From Climacteris rufus (taxonomy: Eukaryota > Chordata > Aves > Passeriformes > Climacteridae), in contig VZRZ01002556.1 in assembly GCA_013398175.1 (NCBI GenBank), positions 1 to 64,000 on the forward strand: a stretch of DNA of 64,000 nucleotides. Reading direction: 5' to 3'. A program made the translations under genes and the position numbers. How positions within the stretch are numbered: position 1 is the first letter of the stretch; each line of letters starts with the position of its first letter. Positions 1-12,633 of this stretch are shown piece after piece. Under the pieces are notes generated by a model, which searched no databases, was not told where the DNA came from, and worked only from the letters and a program-made list of their open reading frames with translations.

Positions 1-175
1 GCCCCTGGGCCGTTCCCCGGCCACCGTGCGGCCGCGAGCCCTCGGTGGAGTCCCGCTGTCCCGGCCTGCTGTGCACCCCTGTCCCGGGATGTGCCCTCTG
101 CACGCAGTCAGGCTTCTGCCGTGGAACCCGAACGGCGCCTGCCCCGCGGGGACAGGGACGCCGATGTTTCAGGGT
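1..175. promoter_or_regulatory. ZZZ3: Downstream edge of a CpG island
   Basis: This stretch is GC-rich with many CpG dinucleotides (for example gcggccgcgag and cccgcgggg). The sequence after about position 180 drops abruptly to the AT-rich, CpG-poor composition of the rest of the window. This is the look of the 3' shore of a promoter CpG island. Because ZZZ3 is read on the + strand and its 5' UTR exon lies downstream, the island is inferred to belong to ZZZ3, with exon 1 either here or just left of the window. I see no convincing splice donor inside the stretch, so I do not draw exon 1. A 146-codon open frame starting from a GTG at 45 crosses it but has no recognisable protein features. Confidence 0.5.
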
Positions 176-3049
176 GCAGGGGTCCAAAAGAGAGCTGTTT
201 AACATCCCAAGTCTGCTCTCGGTGGAGGCTGTGATATATGCCCCGTTATATCCCAAACTTGTGAAATACGCTTGTTTTCTCTTGCATTTGAAGAAACGAT
301 TCCAACAGTATCCAAGTGTCCCAGCTCAGCAATATTCCCTTTGTCTACTAATCCTGATCTCTCTTAAGAGAGAGCATATGGTTCTGCTTCTTCCGTATGG
401 TGTTTTGTATTCTGTCCCTGATTATCCAGTAATGTTGGCAGTTTTTGTAGTCTTGGAGTATTTTACTATTCTGGTTCTAGACTAACGCATAACTGAGACT
501 AAATTTTTATAAAGGAATTTTGTTCTTGAAGCTTTGAAGTTCCAAATTTTGTTTTGTAAATATGTTTCCAGTAATTATTAAACAAACTGCAGTAGCTCTT
601 CCGTGGTTGTACATACATTTGCATGTTTTTCATTGATCTTGTCATTATGCTGTACTAATCACTACATAGTGATTGTTTACCTTGAGGCTTTTAAGTGAAG
701 CTCTAAGTGTACCCTGTATTTTACATTAAATACTGACTTGTGCAACCTTTTAAGAACATGCTTTTTGGGTGTATTTCTAACCTATGGTTAGATACTAGCT
801 TCCCTTCCTAGCTGCTCCAAGGACTGGTGATCTGGTAGGGACTGGTAGGTTTGGGATTAGCAAAATGTGCTTCTTTACATAAGCAAGTATAACTTTTCAG
901 AAAAGAAGTTGACAAGGTGCTGTTGTGGTTTGTTTTCATGTATCTCCTAATCTTACTGTAGTGTTTTTCAGATTAACAATATTAGTGGAAAAAACTGTAA
1001 GGGGAAAAAAGCTGGTGTATGTTAACAGCAGGGGAGAAAAATGCATCTCTTTAAAGACTGTGTGGTAAAATGTTAAAAAAAATAGCTATCAGGTGAAAAT
1101 TTTCGCTCAACTGAAGTCACTCATGAAACTTGCCATCGCCTTAGAAGGGCTTAGCGGTTAATTTAGTTTGGTGTGTGACTTCCAGCAAGTCATTCAGAAC
1201 CCAAACAACTTTGGTTTCAGGCTCTTTCCAACACTGTCACTCTTATTCAGTTAAAAATTCTATGCCTTGAATTTACAGGCTTGAATTTAAAGGCTTATTG
1301 TGAAGGAAGGAGTGTTACACAGTACAACCGTGTGTGTCGGTAAGGAGCAGCAGTGAATGACCTTACATTGAAATACTGCTGATAATTTACGTGTCTGGTT
1401 TGTTTAGTCTAATGTAGGTAGTTGTTGCAATTCTCAGTTGTACCACTGTTAAATGAATTCTTTTTCCTTTGCCTTGCATATTCCAAGTGTATAATTACTA
1501 AGAGAGAGGTTGCATTAAATAGCTTAGTTATTAGGATATTTAGTCATGAAGTTTGATCATATGTCTTGTCTCATAATTTTTAACATTTCTGGGAAAAGAG
1601 AAATAGTGAAGAGGATTTTTTGGCTCAGGGTTGTTATGGATTTAATGTGCAAAAGTAACTAGATCTTTATTTCACAGAATTTGGGAATGTGTCCTAATAT
1701 GGGCTTTTGTTCTACAGCATGTGACTGCTCTGATGTTTATCAGTGTTTCTAACATACTTGTGTAGTGAGATTACATAGTGAGATATGCTGTCCATAGTCT
1801 TCTACAGAATGAAGGCTTTACACTCCCAGTATTTCCAGGAGACTTGAAGGGGGTTTTTTGGTCTGTTTGTCTGTATGTGGTTCTTCCAGATCGTTCTGGG
1901 TACTTGGATTGACTTCTGGTCATTAATAGTTGTGTGGTTGATACAAAGTGGAAAGACTTGTACTCTGCTCTTTTACCATAAGGGAAATCAGAAATGTTTT
2001 TCTTAAGTTTCTAGAAGTACTGGGAAAGTTGGAATAGAAGCCTTTGCAGTCTGCACTATTTCCAATTGTGCTTTTTTTCTTGTTTGTTTTTTTTCTTCTT
2101 CTTTTAAATTACCTTTCACATTTCAAAACTCCTCTTTGAAGTCTTTGGGGCTAATCTGTTGGGGGTGCTTTGTTTTAATTTTCCTAAAAATGGAAGTCTT
2201 TGCACTGTATGGGAACTGACGACACAGGTCTCTGTGGTCATAAAGAACCAGATTTGCAAGAAAGAATTTATTCATCAGGTATTTGACACTACCTTACATC
2301 CATAGATGCAGATTATATTCAGAGTTTTAGAAAAGCAGTATTGTAAGAACTATTGTTCCCTTTCTCTCAGGTTAATTTAAAACTACTTGGATTATTCCAG
2401 ACAGATATTTGTAGACCTTGTCCTTAAAAACCTTGAGGAAGAAAAATACTGCCACCTCTGTAGGCGGGAGTGAAGCTGCAGAAAGTGAAAAACTTTCTCA
2501 CTTCTGTAGTGAGGAAGGGTTTTTTTTAGTTTCCAAATTAAGTGTTCTTTGCTGGAAATCAAGCTGCTGCTGCTGCTAAGAATTTGCTCCTGGTAAACTC
2601 TGTACTAACACTTAAGGGTATATTGTTCTAGTTTTAAGAAGACTATAAATACAGCTTCTGGTTGAAAAGATGCTGTGGTTGTAGAAGAACCATCATGGGA
2701 GTTCTAGTTTTCTGAAAACCTTTCTGTTTGAGTAACTCATAAAAGACACTTCAGAAATGTAGAGCTGAACATTAAATAGTGTGTTCTGATGGCACACTTG
2801 TTTTTCAAACAAAAAGACCTTTAAAAAGGTTCTCTTTTTTAATGCAGTTTTGTAATCAACATACTTGGATTTTGTAGAGTGATAGGTTGGTAATTCACAT
2901 GGTTCGTGTTCAGAATTTGAGTATTAGTTAACAGTTTGCATTTAACTACTTTCCCTTATACAGGCAATTGGTTATATCTTCAGTCAAAAAGCTTAGTAGC
3001 TTAACTTACAATAACTGTTCTTTAAAGTTACTTCAGTGTTTTGATGCTT

Positions 3050-3340
3050 ATAATGGTTTCAATTAAGCATAGAAATACAGAAAGCTCAGCTAGTCCAATC
3101 CTCTGGAAGCCTAGTGAGATCATTCCCTCTCATGGCAAAGTTCCTCATTGTTTCAGCAACTCCATCACCCCACAGTTAAAGTTTTACCTGATATTCAATT
3201 TAAATATTTTTGCTTTGCATTAAGCTGATTGCTTTGTCTCTTACTGCTTCAGAAAAGAGCTGATTCTCCTTGTAGCAGTGTTTTAGATTGCTTTTAGCTG
3301 CTCTCCAGTTTTTTTGATCTAGTGAACTTCATCAGAGGAC
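3050..3340 (-). repeat. Degraded CR1 LINE 3' fragment, antisense
   Basis: Read on the - strand, the segment keeps the order of the CR1 3' region. On the + strand one can follow 'tagtccaatcctctgg', then a stretch like 'tttcagcaactccatcacc ccacagttaaag', then an 'agagctgattctcc' block. These correspond to the usual antisense CR1 text around the 'cctcaccaccctcacagtaaag' segment. It is strongly diverged and has no open frame, so it is an old insertion. Confidence 0.55.
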
Positions 3341-3726
3341 ATAGGAATATTAATGTTGACAAGATGGACAATTTGATTGTCCAAGATTATAAAAATGTTT
3401 TTAATCGTTTGGAATTAAATGCAGTGTTTAAACACAAATATTTGTTTTGATTAGGAGTTCTCATGTGCCAGACAAAGTATCAGTAAGAAGTATAAAAGCT
3501 TATCTTTTCAAGTACATGGCAGTAGTAGAGAAGTGGGATTTTCACAGTCCCTTGTTATGAGGAATAGCTGACTTTTGTGCCTAACATGGCATTATTCTAA
3601 CTTTGTTTAAAACACTTCAGTTAGAAAATTGAAGGTCAAAATGGAAAGGAGTGTTCCTGAGAGTTCACCTGATGGTACATAAATTATAACATCCTGCTTT
3701 TTGTTGATGTTTTTGTTTTATTAGCC

Positions 3727-3784
3727 TGTATATGTGTATATATATATATGTGTACACACATATATGTGTGTGTGTGTGTGCATG
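3727..3784. repeat. Alternating pyrimidine-purine tract (TA/TG/CA), 58 bp
   Basis: Every base from 3727 to 3784 alternates pyrimidine and purine, mixing TA, TG and CA dinucleotides and ending in a (TG) run. It includes a self-complementary core around 'atgtgtacacacat'. Such tracts are length-variable microsatellites and can adopt left-handed Z-DNA under supercoiling. Confidence 0.85.
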
Positions 3785-4249
3785 AGATCTGAATTTTTCA
3801 GAGGTTGTGGTGCGGAGATTTTTCTGTGTGAACTGAAGTGTCTCTGAAGTATCTCTAGTTTAGGAAAGAAAAACAGGGATATAGCCCAAATTGCAAATTG
3901 GAGGAGCTATGCAACTGGGTTACTGTGCCACACAGTAATAAAAGAAGAAAGGAGAGTGATAGAGCCTCCCCTGTATGTTTGTGTTTGAAAGTCTACCTGT
4001 ACAGTAGTGTTGAAGTTAGGAATGTTATCTCCACAGCTAAGGAATCTAGAATCACCAAAAATAGATACTGTCAGAGAAGCTTTGCCTTGCTGGTTAATCA
4101 CTTATTAATTAAATGCTTTAAGAACATTTCAGATTGAAGGCATGGGTGTGTCTTGTGCAGGTGTATTTTCAGAATTTATTCCTGTTTAATGTTTCATTTT
4201 GTGGCCTGGATGATAGAACAAAGCGGAGTTACTAACTGCCTGGACAGTA

Positions 4250-4990
4250 GAAATCTGTGAGGGAATGCAAGCATTAGAGTGTGAAATGGTCTTGGAAAAT
4301 TGGATGAATTACCTGAGCTGTATGGGATGCAGTTCAGTAAAAAGAGACACAAAATAATACCTTTGGGTAGAAATAATAAATTTAAATAAGAGAAACACTT
4401 GGCTGGGCTATAGTTCTGCCAATAAGCAGCTGTATCACAAAATGAACACAACGGAGCTGTGACAGTTCTATGAAAAACCAGGAGTCATACTGGGTTACAA
4501 GAACAGGATTGTTGTTGCATGTGAGATGGAAATTGTTCTGAAGTACTCAGAATAAGGCCTCAGATATTGCACTGTCTTTGGTTTTGTTACTCTGCTTCAA
4601 ACAGTCTGGAACCAGCTGAAGAGTATTTAGAGAAGAGTTGCAATAATGACCTTTAAGGAAGGACTGAAGGAATTGTACTTGTTTAGTCTTCAGCAGACAT
4701 GGGAAGACATAATAACAGGCTTCAAATATGGTAAAGTTTGCTACAGAGTAATGTAATGAACTGTTCTCTCCAGGTGGGATAAGAAATAATAGTCCTGAAG
4801 AGCACGAAAGGAGATTTCAATGTCAGGAGAAACTTTCCAGCTCCAGGAAAGATTATCTATCCAGGATAGATAATCACAGGGTTGTGTATCTGAGGGAGGT
4901 AATGGGATATCTACTGCTGAAAGTGCTCTAGAAAAGGTTAAATAACCTCCTTTTAGAGGTGATTGAGGTATAGTTTTCTGTCCTTGGCAT
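4250..4990 (+). repeat. Ancient CR1 LINE fragment (end of ORF2 and 3' region), sense
   Basis: The segment follows the CR1 consensus order I recognise: a 'gatgcagttcagt' data-line block, then 'tgttgcatgtgag...gaaattgttctgaagtactcag', then 'aggcctcagatattgcactg', then 'ggaaggactgaaggaattg', then 'gtttagtcttcag', then 'ggagatttcaatgtcaggagaaac', then 'gggaggtaatgggat'. It has many substitutions and stop codons, so it is a dead, old copy in the same orientation as ZZZ3. It contains the 25-bp inverted repeat at 4851-4875. Confidence 0.7.
4851..4875. repeat. Inverted repeat, 12-bp perfect arms with 1-nt centre
   Basis: The left arm GATTATCTATCC is followed by a single A and then the exact reverse complement GGATAGATAATC. 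It sits inside the degraded CR1 copy and is not a part of CR1 that I know to be palindromic. Confidence 0.9.
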
Positions 4991-5394
4991 AGGAGGTAGG
5001 ATGACTTTGTGGCATTAGATCTCTCTTCATTTTTAGATTTTTGTAATATTGCTGGCCATGATTTAAAAAACAAAACAACAAAAAACCATGGTGGAGAAAA
5101 AGAAATTTAGTGGTAACAGTTGTAAGACTTAGTAAAAAATTCATCAAATATACTAATGAAAGGGGTTTTTTTAAGTATTTATTAAAGCCGTCTGTAATGT
5201 AATATTGAAGATAACTTTAATAGAGTCCTCACTGTAGATTTAATATATTTGACTTGCCTTCATATGATTTTAGTGATCTAAAAGAAATAAACTGAGCTAG
5301 AGTCAGTCTTGCAGAAGACTTCATCCAAGAGAAGTAAAGCTCAAATATTAAATTCTAGGGAGCCAGGTAATCAGGTGTATTCCACGCTCTGAAA

Positions 5395-5490
5395 CGGAGC
5401 ACACCATGCAACTTCATCTTCTTTCTGTAAAACAGAGATTACAGTTATTATCTGAGACATATATCTTGAGGGATAATCATCACTGGTCTT
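5395..5490 (+). repeat. Possible MIR-like SINE relic
   Basis: The order 'cttcatcttctttctgtaaa', 'acagagattacagttattatc', 'cttgaggg' resembles the MIR 3' core ('tcatctgtaaaatggggataataata ... ttgtgagg'). It is short and diverged, so the family call is tentative. Confidence 0.35.
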
Positions 5491-8400
5491 CAAGTCCCTG
5501 AAGAATTTGTTATATAAATTTATAACAATATATAAATATATTGTTATTTAAAATCAGTTTGTGTTCCATGTGCTAGGAGTAGATTTCAGTCTTTTATGCC
5601 CATTGCTATATAATAGTCACAGTATGAATAAGCTTGAACAGAAATGTATCCTGTCTGTTATATATGCTAGTTTTAAACAAAATTTCTCCTTTGGGACTTT
5701 CTTGGGGTGATTTTAAATTATTCCATTAAATTGGAAGAGCTAACCTTGACACAAATGAGTTGTTAAAGCTTTTTAGAGTTAAAAGTACTGAACAATTTGA
5801 TAAAACTTGGTTTTGAACCAAATGCAGTTTAATGACTTACTCTGCACTTTATCTGTTCAAAATCAACTGCCTACATCCCATGTGACCTTGTTCAAGCATT
5901 TCTGATTTTTGAAATTTCACAAAGCTGCCTCGGAGTTAATGGCAGGTGAAGGAAGGGCTTTGTGTCACAACACGTGTGCTCTCTGGAATTTGGGAAAGGG
6001 TTAAAGTGAATCAAATGCTGTCATGTTCCCAGTGTTTAAAAGACGTTGTAGAGGATTCACATAAAATGATGTTTCCAACCTATTGTAGCCTAATTGTAAT
6101 TAGACTTTTAGTACATTTTTCTATCTCACCAATTATATGGATTAAACTTTATGTATATTTTCACTTCCTGGAATATCATCATTCTCTTTGTTTTAATTGA
6201 TGGGAAATTGTGACTAAACCATTGAGAAACAAAGTGTTGGTAACTGACACAGCACTGAGCTTAGCTCCTGATGCAGTGTTTGCTTAGATAAACCTGAGAA
6301 TCAGTAAAGGAAGAATGCAAACACTGTTCACCATATTAGACTGATGTCAGAAAAGGAATTTGTTCTCTTCCTCAAATATTTTAAGTCTTCCAGGGATTTT
6401 CTGTCTATGTATCACTGCAGTACAGAGGCTTTTTTGTAGTGTATTATAAAGGGATCATGGTATCCCTTGTAGTAAGGGCACAAAGGCTTAAGTCTTAGGC
6501 AGAGACAGATGCACCTATTCTCTAAGCTCCACCTGAAGAGTTGAAACTGGGATGCAGTTGTCAGACAGAGCTGTCTGGAAAAGGCTGGTTTAACCTGGAG
6601 CTTGGAGAAGCCGTTCCTGCAGAGTTAACTGGGGCAGTGTATAGGTGGTGACTGACTAAAGACGTGGAGTAGAAAGCTGTTAAAATTACAACAGATGCTG
6701 TGGTTTGTTTGCTTGGGTTTTTTTCCTCTTTGCAATGTAAACAAAAAATTTGACAACTTCAAAAATTGTATTTTATTAATCATTTTAAAAATAGAGTATA
6801 CTGGTGCATGTTTTCTTTTCCACCCACTACCTTCTTTTTGTTTACTTGCACTTTCTATGTACATGTCTCTAAAAATCAGAGTATAACTAGCAGCAAGTTT
6901 TACTGGTTCGGGGTATGTGATTGTATTGCTTTTGTTAGTAGCTAATCTGTCTAATTGTCATTTGCAAAGATTTGACAATATTTCTGTGCCTTGCTATGCT
7001 GCCAGCACTGTTCTTTAGGTCTTTCCTCGAAAGCTAGACTTCAGGAAAAAGGAAGCTAACTAGATGTTCTCAGGACTTCTCAATCCTCATCAGTCAGCAT
7101 GTCTGGTTTTGTTTGGTTTGGGTCTATTTATTTATTTAGCCTTGGAAGAAGAGGCAAAATGAGAAGCCACTATAGCTTGAGGAGTTTTTTTTTTTTTTAA
7201 TTTTTAAGTAATGTTCTGTTTTCAGCAGAATCGTGATGTTTATTGCATCAGTTTTCTGGAAATTCTGCTATATTCATTGTATTGTAAAAAATGCAGAAAA
7301 GCTGAAAAAAACCATTGTTCACAGTATAATTGTAGAGGCTGCAGTAGTGCAATTACTTTTCATGTGTGATTGGGTAGTTTTAAATCCATCTGTGAGGAAG
7401 TGGTTTCTAACAGAACAAAGTGTGGTTGCATCATTTCTCTTTAGGTGAGGTCAGGTGAGAATTTTTCTGGACAGTATAATTGGGAATTCAGTGATCTTTT
7501 TTAAGAGGATTCCTAAAATACTTCAGATGAAAAAGGTTCTTCACATATCTGCTATCTGACAGCCAGTGCTGAAAAGGACAATGAGAAACATTCACTCCTG
7601 GTATGATGTCCTAGTGCAAATAAATACTCCCACACCTCTCTCATCCCAAAGTGAAGTCTGTCTTTTTCAGATTTCTTGACATGTGTTTTGGAGGTCTGAG
7701 TTGTTGAACCAAAGAGAATTCTGCAAATCCTTGAGAATCCTCTGTACTCTGTTCTCATAAATGGATTGTTTTATGGAGTACAGTTTGCTGTCAGGACCAT
7801 TCAGATTATACAAGTGCAGAGGAACAGATTTGTTGATGTTAAGATCTATATAGGCAGTCTTTTGTTGTTGTTCTATGACTGCACCTCAAAAAAACCCCAC
7901 ACCAACAATATAGGTAACTAATTTCTTGTTAATATTTGTGAATATTACCTCTGTCATGATCTGAAAATATCTCTGGTTATTTACAGCCCAGATGTGGTTT
8001 TATTGGAAATTCCCATGTTGTATGGAGGGTTATTTTTTTCCTTCGATCAGAATTCTGAATATAGAGAGGGAATGTTTTGCTTCTCTTTCAGGTTATGAAG
8101 GTAAAGGCAGGCCAGCTACTGTCATTTTATCCAGTGTGACTCATGTCTCATTGATTTTCCACATGAGAGGTAACTGGTGATCAGAGCTTTGTGTCCTGCT
8201 TTTAGGGTGTATCTCATAATTGCATTTAGTTGCACTTATCAGCTACCCTTTTAAAAAACTTATTAGATTGTTGTTCATCAGTATTTACTTGCTCAGAGAA
8301 ATTCCCTCAGAGAAACCATCCCAAAATGTCAGGAGGTTCTCCATGAGAAATAGGAGAGCTCTGGAGAAGGTTCCTGTGTAACATTCTTGGTACCATTTTC

Positions 8401-10344
8401 AGTTTTGCTTCATGTGTCACTGCAGCTTTGTTATGTGACTTGTACCAAATAATCATATGGACGTTTCTTCTCATCCTGTCTGTTCTGTCAGCAGGCCTGA
8501 TTTGCAGACATGGCATGAGTTAGAATTTAAGTTCTGTTTGCTTATCTTCCCTTAAATGTGCCCTTACTATGCCTGGGGTCTAGTATGGCTTCCCCAGTTT
8601 GCTCCTGCAGCTGCTTTGAAACTAAAGTTTGCTTTTCTAATACTTAGAAATTAGCTTCTGTTGCAGTGTGGACAGCTGTTGCTTTTTGACCTTCACTGAC
8701 CATATTTTCCATAATGAGAAGATGTCAGAAAGAGCCCAGGGGTTTGAATCAGTAACAAATACAGATACAGAAAGTTTGCAGGGTTTTTTTTTTCCTCTGA
8801 GATGCCTTTTTTTGTGCCTCGGGTTCTGTTAGTGAAGGCTTGAATCAGCTGGATTTCAGTGAAGTTTTCAATAGAATTTTAACAATTTTATATTAAAGTG
8901 AACAGTTAACCCGAAGGAAAATTAAGTAAAACATGACACTGTGACCCCTGCTCTGTGGAAGCAGACATGGAGAATGTTTTCCCAAAATTCACAATTCCAG
9001 AATCATATAGGTTGTAGCTGGGCAATACAGATAAATGGAAACAGTAACATGGTGGAATTGGTTCCCGTGCCTCAGTTATAAATATTTTTATCCTCATGAT
9101 GCAGGTTTAGAGTTCCAAGATAAGACAAGTAACTGTGCTACTTAGGCTTACAAAGCCTAAGGGAGAGGCTGAGAGAAGGGCTTCACATTACAGCAAACCC
9201 GATCCAAGGAGTGTCTGTCACCAAAATGCTGTTGTGGGCCCTGTTTTCCACGGGCACCTGTGCTCATTTGACCATTACAGTGAGCCTGGCTAGGGAGCTA
9301 AACTAGAAGAAAAAGAATGACTCTTTTGTAAGGACTTGTGTCTTCTAAGTCAGCTCACTGTGAGATTGAATTGAATACAAAAGCAAATACATGGGAAAAA
9401 TAGGGATGTTGTGCCTGAGAGTTCTAGGGGAGTGGGATTGCTCCTTTCTGTAGATTAAATCACTTAACGGTAAAATGAAACCTCGCCTGGGCAGTCCTGT
9501 TGCAAAATTAAAGAGAGAATGATTGAAGGCTCCCCACCCTGTGAATCCACCCTGTTGGTTAGGAGTGGGAATGTAGATGGGTGTGGCTTTGTTTGCTGTG
9601 ATGGAAAGGTAGAGGAAAAGTGGTGTCTTGGACAAAACAATAAATAAGGATATGCTCTTTTGGGAAGTAGCTAAATGGATGTAATTGAGCAGGGGCAGAG
9701 AACAGACCACTGCGGTAGTGAGGATGCAAAATGGTGAGATCCTTGTGAGAGTTACCCACTTGGAGTGAAGTAGAAATCTTTGGATGTCAAGCCAACTGCT
9801 GCAGGAGGCTTCAGTCTCTAAAAAAGCTGCTTGCCATCTTTGTGGCCTTCATTGTCAGTGAATATCAGTGAATACCTTTGGCATAGGCCCCAGACTTGCC
9901 AATATATTTTTAATTATGATTCTGTTAACTCACACATGGGTTTACATTTTTATTTCCTTAGTGGCTGTTTAAATACACATACATTGTACAGTTGCTCCTT
10001 TCTCACCACTAAGAGCCAATTAAAAAAATGTTTTAATGTTTTCCTCAACTGTGCAAGGATAATCTAAACCGTGTGCATGCAGAACTCAAAAAGGAAGCAG
10101 TGCCAACCTTAGCTGGCATGTGAATTAAGAGGGGCATTTTAAGTCAAAATAGGCATATGTTTAGAAGATGGTCATTTCGGCTTCCATAAATACCTGTAGT
10201 GATATTTCAATAAATTTATTTCAGTGACTGCAGAAAAAATCAAACCCCTCATCTAGTCTAGTTATTATACAAATCTGATGACTCTTTATTTCACCAATGT
10301 CTTGAGTCAGAAGGATCTCACATAACTGAGCAAATGGGTATTAA

Positions 10345-10745
10345 AATAGAAACTCATTGTCAGGAATGTGAAGTAATGCATAAGAATAAAAGAACTTTAT
10401 GCAAAAAAGCCCAATCCTGACTTGAAATCAGCTGTTAGTGCTCAGGAAAGTCTTGTGATAGACATTTCTGTAAAACCATCAACTCAGTTTTCACCAGGTG
10501 TCAAAAAAAGTAAATAGAGTATTAATAGGAAGGGGTCATGACATAAAATACTAACTATTCTGTGGTAAAAATCTATGATATACATAGGCCGTCCTTTGAA
10601 TATGATTATCCCACACTGATCCGTCTGCTAAACTAAGTACAGAAAAGGGCAACAAGAACAATCAAAATTTGGGATAGCTTCTTTATGCAGAACACCAAGG
10701 AGATAAACCAGATAAAATAACCATTAATCCTGGGAGTATACAGCA
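10345..10745 (+). repeat. Very old L3/CR1-type LINE fragment, sense
   Basis: It shows the diagnostic succession 'tgtgaagtaatgcataag', 'tcttgtgatagacatttctgtaaaa', 'gtgtcaaaaaaagtaaatag', 'gtacagaaaagggcaacaag' and 'caatcaaaatttggg'. These match the final part of ORF2 in the CR1/L3 group (for example 'cagagaagggcaactaaaatgatcaa'). It is highly degraded with multiple stops. Confidence 0.55.
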
Positions 10746-12611
10746 AAGGTACGTCCTCAAATACTGTGAAACTTAATTTTTAAAGGTGCAAGAGTTTTAT
10801 GTAGCCTTTTTTTCCTACTGTTATCAAAGAAGGAATGTGTTTAATTGCTTATTGCCCTAGGAGAGATAATATATCACTGAGTTATGAGGGCTTTGTATGT
10901 TCAAGATATAGCAAGGGCTGCCTAGGAGATAGGTTCTTACTGTATTTAGTTTTCTTCTTTTATGGCTATAGCATTATGCTGTGAGTAGTACAGTTGTTTA
11001 CAGCTGAATAGTTTCATATTTTTTACAGAAATTTTAGATGTTCTCCAAGATAACTGACAATCAGGGTTGGGGGTTTTTTTCTGTAGTATTTTTTAAAAGG
11101 TTAAGCAGTTTTATGGGTGGTATGTAAACTACATTTGCCAAGTTAATCCTTACTTAATATTTGATGTCAGCTTTTCAGAGGTACTAAATCAGGAATAAAC
11201 ATGGCACTTAGTTTGATACAGTGCTATTAAATTCCTTGGAATAGTTTGAAAAAAACATGCCTTAGAGTCAGTAAGGCTTTTTTAGGACAGCACTGGCAAG
11301 CTGTAAGTGATTTATTATTAAAAAGAACCATATATAGAGTCTTCTGCTTGATATCTTCACTCTATAAATGTAAATGTGCAAAAATGAACCATTATGATTT
11401 CTAACTTTTTCTGCTTTTATTGATTTTTTTCAAATTTATACTCTAAAGATTCCAAACTGTATCACTGGAATATTCAGGAAGCCACTGGTCATCCTGGTTT
11501 TGGTCTTGTAGGACATAAGCATCTGGAGTAGTCATATCTGTACAGTTGAATGTTTCAGAAGGATAAAGTAGGAAAAAAGTCAATTACATGGTGTCTGTGT
11601 AACTTAGTGTCTCAGCCCATAGTAAATAATGTAACCGTTTAGTCTAAGCTTTATCTAATTTTTTCAGATAAGAAGTTTTAAATGTGTTGTTATTTGATAC
11701 AGTATGTGAGCAATTCTGGTGTGCAGCTCAGAGACAAAGCAAGAACTTAACTGCAAGTGCAGGTTTTTTACTGCTGTGATGGGTTAGCCATTTAGGGAAG
11801 TGTCTGAACTCTGGCAATCTGCTCATGTTTGCTCAGGATAGGTATGGAAACTGCATAATTCACACTCTCTGACCCACCTTCTGGCAGCTTCTTCCTGCTT
11901 CCTGAATCTGTGATAAAATGTGCTGAAGGTAGATGGTATCTTTTTTTCCCCTTTGTTTCTGTGCTTTGAAAAATTCTCTAGTGGCTGAGCCTGGAACTTG
12001 AATAGCCTTCAGTCCTTTTACCTGATGTTACAGAATAATTGCAAGGAAAGGTAAAAGGTAAAATGAGCATCTCCTTTTTATTTATGGAAATATATGCTAT
12101 CAAGAATTTTAGATACCATAGCCAGACATGTATTTTTATATAAAAGGTTAAATGCTCTAATTGCTAGTCTGTTAAAATGTGGTCAGAGTTTGCCCTGAAT
12201 TATTGAATTAATAACTGATGAAGTATCAAATCTAGTCATGAATCCCGTTGTCTTGAGACAATGGAGGAAAGTCAAATCTGTGAGAAATTACTTCAGTTTC
12301 AGAAAATTAAAATGAGAAAAGGCAAGATGCTGTTTAAAGCCTTAAAGTCTCATGTTCTGTTAGGGCAGATAAAACTGCAAACATGTATCTGGGTTACTGG
12401 TGCTGAGTGTATGTATTTGCAACGTGTGTGACATTATAGTTGCAAGGCATGCTTTATGCACGCAGTAGCTTTCCATCATTGGTAACACTGTGAATTCTTT
12501 TTCTTCATCCCTGAAAAAATGTGTACACGCAAAGTCAGAAAAACTGAAGTAAAAGGGGGAGTTCTGAGTAAAACACAAAAAAATTATTCTGCCAATTAAA
12601 AAAAACCCAAA

Positions 12612-12633
12612 CAACAAACAAACAAACAAACAA
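12612..12633. repeat. (AAAC)n microsatellite
   Basis: There are four to five tandem copies of a CAAA unit within an A-rich stretch. No function is suggested. Confidence 0.85.

Noticed and set aside
45..485. 146-codon open frame at the left edge
   Set aside because: It begins with a GTG, crosses the CpG island shore into AT-rich sequence, has no recognisable domain and shows a composition change halfway. Treated as chance.
8985..9030. Possible antisense CR1 terminus (agaatcatataggttg)
   Set aside because: Too short and diverged to separate from chance.
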